From Bacillus nitratireducens (GTDB lineage: Bacteria > Bacillota > Bacilli > Bacillales > Bacillaceae_G), in NCBI RefSeq assembly GCF_001884135.1, contig NZ_MAOC01000085.1:1-64000 (forward strand): a DNA stretch of 64,000 nucleotides, in the 5' to 3' direction. A program made the translations under genes and the position numbers. Position 1 is the first letter of the stretch; every line of letters begins with the position of its first letter. Shown in pieces: positions 55,548 through 64,000 of the stretch. The notes beneath the pieces were generated by a model. That model did not search any database. It was not told the DNA's origin and saw only the letters and a list, made by a program, of their open reading frames with translations.

Positions 55548-58193
55548 ATGTCAAACACGGAAAAGAATTTACCAACTAAATATGATCATATGTCCGTTGA
55601 AGAAGGCCTTTACCAATGGTGGCTTGAAGGCAAATATTTCGAAGCAACAGGAGACGAGAAGAAACAACCGTATACAATTGTAATTCCACCTCCGAACGTA
55701 ACTGGTAAGTTACACTTAGGTCATGCTTGGGATACAACTCTTCAAGATATTTTAACTCGTACGAAGCGTATGCAAGGTTACGATGTACTGTGGCTTCCAG
55801 GAATGGACCATGCTGGTATCGCAACACAAGCGAAAGTAGAAGGGAAACTTCGTGAAGAAGGTATTTCACGTTACGATCTTGGCCGTGAGAAATTCCTTGA
55901 AAAAGCTTGGGAATGGAAAGAAGAGTACGCTTCTCACATTCGTCAACAATGGGGGAAAGTTGGTTTAGGACTAGACTATTCTCGTGAACGTTTCACATTA
56001 GATGAAGGTTTATCTGATGCGGTTAATAAAGTATTCGTTCAATTATACGAAAAAGGCTTAATTTACCGCGGTGAATATATTATCAACTGGGATCCAGCAA
56101 CACGCACGGCTCTTTCTGATATTGAAGTAATTCATAAAGAAGTTCAAGGTGCATTCTACCATATGAACTATCCGTTAACAGACGGTTCAGGGCATATTCG
56201 TCTTGCAACTACTCGTCCAGAAACGATGCTTGGTGATACAGCAGTAGCAGTTCATCCAGAAGATGATCGTTACAAACACTTAATCGGTAAAACAGTTACA
56301 CTTCCAATCGTAGGCCGTGAGATTCCGATTATCGCTGATGAGTACGTAGAAAAAGATTTCGGAACAGGCGTTGTAAAAATTACACCAGCTCATGACCCGA
56401 ATGACTTCGAAGTAGGTAACCGTCATGACTTACCACGTATCTTAGTAATGAACGAAGATGGATCGATGAACGAAAAAGCTGGTAAGTATAACGGCATGGA
56501 TCGTTTCGAATGCCGTAAAGCATTAGTGAAAGACTTACAAGAAGCTGGCGTATTAGTAGAAATCGAGCCTCATATGCACTCAGTAGGTCATAGCGAGCGT
56601 AGTGGTGCAGTTGTTGAGCCTTACTTATCAACACAATGGTTCGTAAAAATGGCTCCACTTGCTGAAAAAGCAGTAGAGCTTCAACAGAAAGAAGAAGAAA
56701 AAGTAACGTTCGTACCAGAACGTTTTGAAAACACATACTTACGCTGGATGGAAAACATTCACGACTGGTGTATTTCTCGTCAATTATGGTGGGGACACCG
56801 TATTCCAGCTTGGTATCATAAAGAAACTGGTGAAGTATACGTAGGTACAGATGCACCAGCAGATATTGAAAACTGGAATCAAGATAACGATGTACTTGAT
56901 ACATGGTTCAGTTCAGCGTTATGGCCGTTCTCAACACTTGGCTGGCCGGATGAAGATTCAGCAGACTTTAAACGTTACTATTCAACAGATGCACTAGTAA
57001 CTGGTTACGATATTATCTTCTTCTGGGTATCTCGTATGATTTTCCAAGGTTTAGAGTTTACAGGAGAGCGTCCATTTAAAGATGTATTGATTCACGGTTT
57101 AGTTCGTGATGAGCAAGGACGTAAAATGAGTAAATCTCTTGGCAACGGTATTGATCCTATGGATGTTATCGAGAAGTACGGTGCAGATGCAATGCGTTAT
57201 TTCTTATCAACAGGAAGTGCACCAGGCCAAGATTTACGCTTCAGCATGGAGAAAGTAGAATCTACTTGGAACTTCATTAATAAAATTTGGAACGCATCAC
57301 GTTTCGTATTAATGAACATGGATGATATGAAGTATGAAGAAATCGATTTAACTGGTGAAAAATCAGTTGCGGATAAGTGGATTTTAACTCGCTTAAACGA
57401 AACAATCGAAAGCGTAACGCGTAACATGGATAAATATGAGTTTGGTGAAGCTGGTCGTTCATTATACAACTTCATTTGGGACGATTTCTGTGACTGGTAC
57501 ATTGAAATGGCGAAACTTCCACTATATGGTGAAGATGAAGCAGCTAAGAAAACAACTCGTTCTATTTTAGCTTACGTATTAGACCAAACAATGCGTCTAT
57601 TACACCCATTCATGCCATTCGTAACAGAGAAGATTTGGCAACATTTACCGCATGAAGGCGAATCTATTACAGTAGCAGCATGGCCAACAGTTCGCGAAGA
57701 TTTACAAGATACAGAAGCTGCGGCAGAAATGCACCTTCTAGTTGATATCATTCGCTCTGTTCGTAACATCCGTGCAGAAGTTAATACGCCAATGAGCAAA
57801 AAAGTTCAAATGCAAATTAAAGCAAAAGATGAGGCTGTACTTGCTCAACTTACAAAAAACAGCTCTTACATTGAGCGTTTCTGTAACCCAAGCGAATTAA
57901 TAATTCAAACGGATTTACAAGCGCCAGAAAAAGCAATGACTACAATCGTATCAGGTGCAGAGTTATTCTTACCGTTAGCTGATCTTATCAATCTTGATGA
58001 AGAGAGAGCGCGTCTTGAGAAAGAATTTGAGAAGTTCGACAAAGAAGTAGAACGTGTACAGAAGAAACTTTCAAACCAAGGTTTCGTAGCGAAAGCTCCT
58101 GCAGCAGTTATTGACGGAGAGCGTGCGAAAGAGCAAGACTACCTAGAAAAACGTGAAGCAGTTCGTCAACGTCTAGCAGATCTTGAGAAATAA
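55548..58193 (+). CDS. valS: Valyl-tRNA synthetase
   Basis: 881-aa class I synthetase. HIGH motif [14 protein letters not shown] (about residue 50), KMSKS in [14 protein letters not shown] (about 530), editing domain in the middle ([19 protein letters not shown]) and C-terminal coiled-coil ([26 protein letters not shown]). AAGGAGGG precedes ATG 55548. Controlled by the T-box. Confidence 0.97.
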   Translation: MSNTEKNLPTKYDHMSVEEGLYQWWLEGKYFEATGDEKKQPYTIVIPPPNVTGKLHLGHAWDTTLQDILTRTKRMQGYDVLWLPGMDHAGIATQAKVEGKLREEGISRYDLGREKFLEKAWEWKEEYASHIRQQWGKVGLGLDYSRERFTLDEGLSDAVNKVFVQLYEKGLIYRGEYIINWDPATRTALSDIEVIHKEVQGAFYHMNYPLTDGSGHIRLATTRPETMLGDTAVAVHPEDDRYKHLIGKTVTLPIVGREIPIIADEYVEKDFGTGVVKITPAHDPNDFEVGNRHDLPRILVMNEDGSMNEKAGKYNGMDRFECRKALVKDLQEAGVLVEIEPHMHSVGHSERSGAVVEPYLSTQWFVKMAPLAEKAVELQQKEEEKVTFVPERFENTYLRWMENIHDWCISRQLWWGHRIPAWYHKETGEVYVGTDAPADIENWNQDNDVLDTWFSSALWPFSTLGWPDEDSADFKRYYSTDALVTGYDIIFFWVSRMIFQGLEFTGERPFKDVLIHGLVRDEQGRKMSKSLGNGIDPMDVIEKYGADAMRYFLSTGSAPGQDLRFSMEKVESTWNFINKIWNASRFVLMNMDDMKYEEIDLTGEKSVADKWILTRLNETIESVTRNMDKYEFGEAGRSLYNFIWDDFCDWYIEMAKLPLYGEDEAAKKTTRSILAYVLDQTMRLLHPFMPFVTEKIWQHLPHEGESITVAAWPTVREDLQDTEAAAEMHLLVDIIRSVRNIRAEVNTPMSKKVQMQIKAKDEAVLAQLTKNSSYIERFCNPSELIIQTDLQAPEKAMTTIVSGAELFLPLADLINLDEERARLEKEFEKFDKEVERVQKKLSNQGFVAKAPAAVIDGERAKEQDYLEKREAVRQRLADLEK

Positions 58194-58204
58194 AATATTT
58201 TTTC

Positions 58205-58236
58205 AGAGACTCACTATATTGGTGAGTCTCTTTTCT
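58205..58236 (+). terminator. Terminator after valS
   Basis: AGAGACTCAC (58205-58214) pairs with GTGAGTCTCT (58222-58231), then TTTT. Confidence 0.88.
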
Positions 58237-58287
58237 TTGCGTATAATAGAAGTATGAAGGTTGTCTTTTGAAAGGGGAATAACATAC

Positions 58288-59589
58288 GTGATACATACAT
58301 ACGAAGAAGCGATAGGATGGATTCATAGCCGATTGAAATTCGGGATAAAGCCAGGACTAGAAAGAATGCAATGGATGTTAGAAGAGCTCGGAAATCCAGA
58401 GCGCCATATAAAATGTGTTCATCTTGCTGGTACAAATGGAAAAGGTTCAACTTTAACATATATGCGCAACATGTTAGAAGGCGCGAAATATAAAGTAGGA
58501 ACGTTTACTTCTCCGTATATTGAAACATTTAATGAACGTATTAGTGTGAATGGAACACCAATTGCAGATGAAGAGATTATTGAACTTGTAAAGATGGTAA
58601 AGCCAGTCGTTGAAAAACTAGACGAGACGGATTTAGGAGAAGCGACTGAGTTTGAAATTATTACTGTTATGGCAATTTGTTATTTCGGTAAAGTTAATTT
58701 CTGTGATGTTGTTTTATTTGAAACAGGGCTTGGGGGAAGGTTTGATTCTACAAATGTTATTCATCCTGTTCTCACGATTATTACGAATATCGGTCACGAT
58801 CATATGCATATTTTAGGGAATACACTAGGAGAAATTGCATATGAAAAGGCAGGGATTATTAAATCAGGTGTTCCAGTAATTACTGGTGTACAAGATGAGG
58901 AAGCATTGCAAGTCATTCAAAAGGTTGCGAAGGAAAATCATGCAAACGTATATGAACTTGGTAAACAGTTTACATCACTACATAAACATTCTAATGAAGA
59001 TGGGGAACATTTTGATTTTGCTTGTCCATTCGCCTCATTTGAAGATGTTCGGATTTCGATGAAAGGTATTCATCAAGTAGGCAATGCTACAGTAGCGCTT
59101 ATGGCTGTAATGTATTTAAAAACATATTTATCATTTTTAATTAATGAAGAGGAAATGAAAGTTGGATTACAAGAAGCATACTGGATTGGTCGATTTGAAA
59201 AGTTACAAAGTAATCCAGATATTATAATAGACGGCGCTCATAATCCAGAGGGTATTGAAAGTCTTGTGAAAACAGTAGAGGCACATTACAAAGATAAAAA
59301 TGTAGTAGTTTTATTTACTGCTCTTGGTGACAAACAGTTACATAACATGGTAGGGCAATTAGAAGCCATTGCCGATGAAATTATTTTTACAACATTCGCC
59401 TTTGATCGTGCTATTTCTGCTGACAAACTTGCATCGTATTCACAAAAAGAATCAAAATTAATTTTTGAAGATTGGAAAGAGGCAATTGATACGAAGATTG
59501 AAATGATAGGAGAAAATGATGTTTTCATCATAACAGGTTCTCTATATTTCATTTCCGAAGTTCGAAAATATATTTGCGAAAAAAACTAG
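58288..59589 (+). CDS. folC: Folylpolyglutamate synthase / dihydrofolate synthase
   Basis: 433 aa Mur-ligase-fold enzyme. P-loop LAGTNGKGSTLTYM, omega-loop TSPYIETFNERI, carbamylated-Lys region YEKAGIIKSG and IDGAHNPEG. GTG 58288 lies about 10 bases after AAAGGGG; the in-frame TTG 58261 has no ribosome site. Confidence 0.94.
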   Translation: MIHTYEEAIGWIHSRLKFGIKPGLERMQWMLEELGNPERHIKCVHLAGTNGKGSTLTYMRNMLEGAKYKVGTFTSPYIETFNERISVNGTPIADEEIIELVKMVKPVVEKLDETDLGEATEFEIITVMAICYFGKVNFCDVVLFETGLGGRFDSTNVIHPVLTIITNIGHDHMHILGNTLGEIAYEKAGIIKSGVPVITGVQDEEALQVIQKVAKENHANVYELGKQFTSLHKHSNEDGEHFDFACPFASFEDVRISMKGIHQVGNATVALMAVMYLKTYLSFLINEEEMKVGLQEAYWIGRFEKLQSNPDIIIDGAHNPEGIESLVKTVEAHYKDKNVVVLFTALGDKQLHNMVGQLEAIADEIIFTTFAFDRAISADKLASYSQKESKLIFEDWKEAIDTKIEMIGENDVFIITGSLYFISEVRKYICEKN

Positions 59590-59614
59590 ATAGTATTTGC
59601 TATCTAGTTTTTTG
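59583..59614 (+). terminator. Terminator after folC
   Basis: AAACTAGATAG (59583-59593) pairs with CTATCTAGTTT (59600-59610), T-run after. Confidence 0.88.
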
Positions 59615-59753
59615 TTCTACAAATGCAGTCAAATGCATACATATAAGATAATTATATAGGATAATTTGGCGAATTCCTCTGACAAATATCTCGTTTTTTT
59701 GTGAAATGAATATGATATGATGCGGACAACGATAAGAGGTGAGGTGTGAGTGT

Positions 59754-60716
59754 ATGGACAAGCAATCACGAACGATCTCGGTGAAAGTAAATGGAACAGA
59801 AGCGAAGTATGAAGAAAAGAAGAAAGATGAGTTTGAATGGATGGTAGTCGAAAGTGAAAGACCGCAAAACGTTGTACCTTTTAAAAAAGAAAAGACATCG
59901 TCTATGGCACAATACCGAAAGAAATGGAGTACTACAATAATCGCAATCGTTGCAACTGCAATTATTATCGGTACTGTATTTGGGATGGGGATAATTCATT
60001 TATTAACTGGACAAGGGACAACAGGGGAAGGTACGGTAACGGCTTCGAAGCAGACAGGCAATGAGGAACAAAAGGTGAACGGAACGGTAGAACAAACAGT
60101 ACCACCAAAGGAGGAAAAACAAAAAGCACAGGTAGGAGCTGCATTAGAACCGATGAAACTATTTTTCGTTCAAGGAGGGCTATATTCCTCTGAAGAAAAG
60201 GGACAGGCAGCTATTGAAGAGTGGAAAAGTAATGGGGGCGTCGCTGCTTTGAAACCGAGTGGTGATAAGTATGCGTTAGTTGTTGGTGTTGCAAGTGATG
60301 AACAAGCTGTGAATCAATTAATAGGCCAGTATAAGCAAGATGGTGTTTCAGTTTTGAAAAAAAATTGGGATATTACAGATAAGGCATTACTCAAAAATGA
60401 TAAAGAAGTGGGTGGGTTTTTAGCGAAGGTACAGCCATTGTATACTCATTTTGAAAAATACGTTTTCGGTGTGCAAACTAGTGGAAAGAGTAACCCAAAA
60501 GATATAGAAGCAATCACAAAAGAGTGGAAAGCGCTTGAAAAAGAAGGGCAAAGTATGAAGCGTGAAGATGCGAAGAAGCTTTATACGTACACGTCAGTAG
60601 CTGTGCAAACAATTAAGGAAGGGAAGAGTGATAAGGAATCTGTAGCTAAATTAAATCAAGTTATTATTGACGGTTTACTTTCATATGAAAAAATAGTTTC
60701 ACAAAAAGTGAAATGA
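59754..60716 (+). CDS. spoIIB: Stage II sporulation protein SpoIIB (SPOR domain)
   Basis: 320 aa. Cytoplasmic N-terminus, one membrane helix (IIAIVATAIIIGTVFGMGII, about residues 63-82), charged linker, extracellular SPOR domain (FFVQGGLYSSEEKGQAAIEEWKSNGG, YALVVGVASDEQ) that binds denuded glycan. It helps peptidoglycan thinning in the septum at engulfment. ATG 59754 follows AGAGGTGAGG. Position between folC and maf matches B. subtilis, except that comC is missing. Confidence 0.88.
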   Translation: MDKQSRTISVKVNGTEAKYEEKKKDEFEWMVVESERPQNVVPFKKEKTSSMAQYRKKWSTTIIAIVATAIIIGTVFGMGIIHLLTGQGTTGEGTVTASKQTGNEEQKVNGTVEQTVPPKEEKQKAQVGAALEPMKLFFVQGGLYSSEEKGQAAIEEWKSNGGVAALKPSGDKYALVVGVASDEQAVNQLIGQYKQDGVSVLKKNWDITDKALLKNDKEVGGFLAKVQPLYTHFEKYVFGVQTSGKSNPKDIEAITKEWKALEKEGQSMKREDAKKLYTYTSVAVQTIKEGKSDKESVAKLNQVIIDGLLSYEKIVSQKVK

Positions 60717-60730
60717 TAATAAGATGAAGG

Positions 60731-60765
60731 AGAAAGAAGTATTTATACTTCTTTCTTTTCTTTTG
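60731..60765 (+). terminator. Terminator after spoIIB
   Basis: AGAAAGAAGTA (60731-60741) pairs with TACTTCTTTCT (60746-60756) around a 4-base loop, then TTTC-TTTT. Confidence 0.82.
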
Positions 60766-60927
60766 AATCTAGAGCAAAGTGCTTTCTTTGTGGGCGGAGT
60801 ATAATCGTATTAAAAAAATGTTGTTTTGTTTAGAGAAAATGATATTTCTCTAATTTGTGGGGAAACTATTCTTTTGATACGATTGATAGGAATTGTTCTG
60901 CTTCATATGAGAAAGGAAGGAGAAAAC

Positions 60928-61503
60928 ATGAAAAAAATTATTTTAGCTTCAGGATCACCTCGGAGGAAGGAACTGCTTGAATTAGCTGATGTGCCATTTG
61001 AAGTTGTTGTTAGTGAAGTAGATGAGACGATTGGTGCATATTCATCACCTTCTGATATTGTTATGTCGCTTGCTTTACAAAAAGCATCTGCCGTAGCAGA
61101 AAATTATAGTGATGATATTGTGTTAGGTGCAGATACAATTGTTACATATGAGTCACGTATTCTTGGAAAGCCGTCTAATGAGGCTGAGGCGAAAGAAATG
61201 TTACAATTATTATCAGGGAAAACACATGAAGTATATACTGGTGTTGCGATTATATCAAAAGAGAAAACGGTAACTTTTTATGAGCGTACAGAAGTGACGT
61301 TTTGGGAATTAACAGAAGATGAAATTGACGCATACGTTGCATCGAAGGAACCACTTGATAAAGCAGGAAGTTATGGGATCCAAGGGAAAGGATCTATTTT
61401 TGTTCAGCACATTCAAGGGGATTATTATAGTGTAGTAGGCTTGCCAATTGCACGTCTTGTTCGTGAATTAAAACAGTTTGGTAGCGATGTAACCCATGCG
61501 TAA
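60928..61503 (+). CDS. maf: Maf nucleotide pyrophosphatase
   Basis: 191 aa. SASPR-like [13 protein letters not shown]-terminus, VLGADTIV and [30 protein letters not shown] are signature blocks. Family enzymes hydrolyse dTTP, UTP or modified NTPs; in B. subtilis Maf affects septation. ATG 60928 follows GAAAGGAAGGAG. Confidence 0.94.
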   Translation: MKKIILASGSPRRKELLELADVPFEVVVSEVDETIGAYSSPSDIVMSLALQKASAVAENYSDDIVLGADTIVTYESRILGKPSNEAEAKEMLQLLSGKTHEVYTGVAIISKEKTVTFYERTEVTFWELTEDEIDAYVASKEPLDKAGSYGIQGKGSIFVQHIQGDYYSVVGLPIARLVRELKQFGSDVTHA

Positions 61504-61520
61504 AAATTGCATGGGGTTTT
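61491..61520 (+). terminator. Weak hairpin after maf
   Basis: AACCCATGC (61491-61499) pairs with GCATGGGGTT (61509-61518), followed by TTC; may only attenuate. Confidence 0.55.
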
Positions 61521-61553
61521 CTTTGAGAGAGCTAATAAAAAAGAGGTGAAGAA

Positions 61554-62231
61554 ATGAACGGGATTCGTGATGTTGTGAAAGAGGAACAGCCACGGGAGCG
61601 TTTATTGTTGGAGGGAACTGGAAGTTTATCGAATCGAGAGCTTCTTGCAGTGTTACTCAGAACAGGTTCTAAAGAAGATACAGTTTTAACGTTATCAGAT
61701 AAAATTTTACACCATTTTGATGGTTTACGAATGTTGAAAGACGCAACATTAGAAGAGCTGATAAGCATTCATGGTGTTGGGATTGCAAAAGCATCGCAAC
61801 TTATGGCTGCTTTTGAATTAGGGAGAAGAATGGTTCGTTTAGAATATCGAAATAGATATAGCATTCGAAGCCCGGAAGATTGTGCGAGTTATATGATGGA
61901 AGAGATGCGTTTTTTACAGCAGGAGCATTTTGTGTGTTTATATTTGAATACGAAAAATCAAGTTATACATAGGCAAACAATTTTTATTGGAAGTTTAAAT
62001 ACGTCGATTGTGCATCCGAGGGAAGTTTTTAAAGAAGCATTTCGTCGTGCAGCAGCCTCTATAATATGTCTTCATAACCATCCCTCAGGAGATCCGGCGC
62101 CGAGCCGAGAAGATATTGAAGTAACAAAACGTTTAGTAGAATGCGGCCAGATTATCGGAATTGAAGTGCTCGATCATATTATAATAGGCGACCATAAATT
62201 CGTGAGTTTAAAGGAAAAAGGTCATATTTAA
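61554..62231 (+). CDS. radC: RadC family JAMM-domain protein
   Basis: 225 aa. N-terminal helix-hairpin-helix (LISIHGVGIAKASQLMAAFELG) and C-terminal JAMM metallo-domain with HNHPSGDPAPSREDIEVT. Family role unclear: once thought DNA repair, no longer supported. AAGAGGTGAAG precedes ATG 61554. Confidence 0.93.
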   Translation: MNGIRDVVKEEQPRERLLLEGTGSLSNRELLAVLLRTGSKEDTVLTLSDKILHHFDGLRMLKDATLEELISIHGVGIAKASQLMAAFELGRRMVRLEYRNRYSIRSPEDCASYMMEEMRFLQQEHFVCLYLNTKNQVIHRQTIFIGSLNTSIVHPREVFKEAFRRAAASIICLHNHPSGDPAPSREDIEVTKRLVECGQIIGIEVLDHIIIGDHKFVSLKEKGHI

Positions 62232-62365
62232 GACTATGCTTTTTACTTATTTTGTTTTATAATGTGATTTATGAGTTTTTTGTAGAAATTTATCTACAAA
62301 AAGGATACAGATATAAAAAAACGTACTGTTTTTATCATATAAAGTAAGAAAAAATGAGTCCGTGA

Positions 62366-63409
<1,044 letters not shown>

Positions 63410-63450
63410 TATTGCAAAATAAAAATCAGTAAAATTAAGAGGGTGTGAAC

Positions 63451-64000
63451 GTGCCACAGTTTTTCTTAAACAAAAGATTAATTGTTTTGTTAGTTAGTAT
63501 TATTCTTCTCGTGGCATTGATTGGAATCTCATTGAAAGAACGGAATAGTTTGACATGGCCAGAGCAGTTTGTTAAAGATACTGTCGGTGTTGTAGAGCGT
63601 GTATTCCAAAAGCCAGCGAAATACGTAGCTGGATTCTTTGAAAATGTGGAAGATGTAAAGCGCACGTATGAAGAGAATAAAGAATTAAAAGCAAAATTAG
63701 ATAATTATGCAGAACTATCAGGAAAAGTAAAACAATTAGAAGATGATAAAAAGAAACTACAAGAGTTAACTGGTAAAGCAGCGTTAAATAGCGGTTATAC
63801 TGAAATTCCAGCTACTGTTGTTTCTCGTAATCCCGACAAATGGTACGATCTAGTTGGAATTGATAAAGGGGCACAGCAAGGAATTAAAAAAGATATGGCT
63901 GTAATAACTTCACAAGGTTTAGTTGGACGAGTGAAAAGTGTATCTCAGTTTACATCATCAGTAGAGTTACTAAGCTCTATGAGCCGAACAAATCGTGTTT
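63451..64000 (+). CDS. mreC: Rod shape-determining protein MreC, partial
   Basis: First 183 residues: GTG start after AAGAGGGTGTG, a signal-anchor helix (RLIVLLVSIILLVALIGISL), coiled coil (about residues 65-115), then the beginning of the beta-domain (NPDKWYDLVGIDKGAQQGI). The frame is open to the window end. Confidence 0.95.
   Translation, partial: MPQFFLNKRLIVLLVSIILLVALIGISLKERNSLTWPEQFVKDTVGVVERVFQKPAKYVAGFFENVEDVKRTYEENKELKAKLDNYAELSGKVKQLEDDKKKLQELTGKAALNSGYTEIPATVVSRNPDKWYDLVGIDKGAQQGIKKDMAVITSQGLVGRVKSVSQFTSSVELLSSMSRTNRV

Noticed and set aside
62276-62302. Terminator after radC
   Set aside because: TTTTTGTAGA/TCTACAAAAA forms a stem, but the T-run lies on the wrong side for the plus strand; perhaps an mreB leader hairpin.

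Overview
The window is chromosomal DNA from a low-GC, Gram-positive spore former, and almost certainly a member of the Bacillus cereus group. Three things point to this: the sporulation genes gerE, gerM, spoVID, ysxE and spoIIB; the tail of a BclA-like exosporium collagen protein at the left edge; and a gene order that follows the Bacillus subtilis etf-trx-uvrC-sdh-gerE-racE-rph-tig-clpX-lon-hem-valS-folC-maf-radC-mreB backbone. Function calls rest on recognised motifs and remembered family members; no database search was run.

Layout. 1-507: C-terminal end of a collagen-like spore-surface protein. 0.6-5.8 kb: fatty-acid degradation genes lcfA, fadR, fadB, etfB and etfA, with two FadR-type operators, one in front of lcfA and one in front of fadR. 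5.9-8.2 kb: trxA and uvrC. 8.3-12.8 kb: yslB (minus strand), sdhCAB and the ysmA-like thioesterase. 12.8-24.8 kb: an accessory block lying between ysmA and gerE, which are neighbours in B. subtilis. It holds a VanY-type carboxypeptidase, motAB, a lipoprotein acid phosphatase, an ABC exporter, an Rrf2 regulator, an aquaporin, a drug/metabolite exporter with a divergent XRE-cupin regulator, a PspC protein, and a deaminase-like amidohydrolase with a nucleobase permease. 25.0-29.2 kb: gerE, then a DJ-1 / TetR / DJ-1 / MFS cluster with a strong inverted repeat in front of the MFS gene. 29.2-29.4 kb: a structured intergenic repeat whose internally deleted twin lies at 50.6 kb.

29.6-33.6 kb: racE, gerM, rph, the XTP pyrophosphatase gene and ysnB. 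33.6-35.0 kb: tRNA-Gly and tRNA-Arg, followed by a decayed integrated element bounded by 72-bp direct repeats made of the tRNA-Arg 3' end plus its terminator. 35.0-37.4 kb: a PH-domain protein, two small membrane proteins (one of 34 codons) and the TPR protein YsoA. 37.7-45.4 kb: protein quality control (tig, clpX, lonB, lonA) and ysxC. 45.4-46.3 kb: ohr and ohrR with an operator. 46.5-53.0 kb: hemAXCDBL with a perfect PerR box upstream. 53.0-55.1 kb: spoVID and ysxE. 55.2-64.0 kb: a T-box leader, valS, folC, spoIIB, maf, radC, mreB and the start of mreC, which runs off the window.

Regulation is readable at many points: FadR boxes, a PerR box, an OhrR palindrome, a T-box, a sigma-K promoter for gerE, and many perfect hairpin terminators. 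Some of these terminators are shared by convergent genes and include both stop codons. I found no CRISPR array, no intact integrase or transposase, and no clear-cut new multi-gene defence system. The least explained parts are the tRNA-Arg element, the DJ-1/TetR/MFS cluster, the paired repeats at 29.2 and 50.6 kb, and the possible activator site in front of the 34-codon gene at 35.8 kb.
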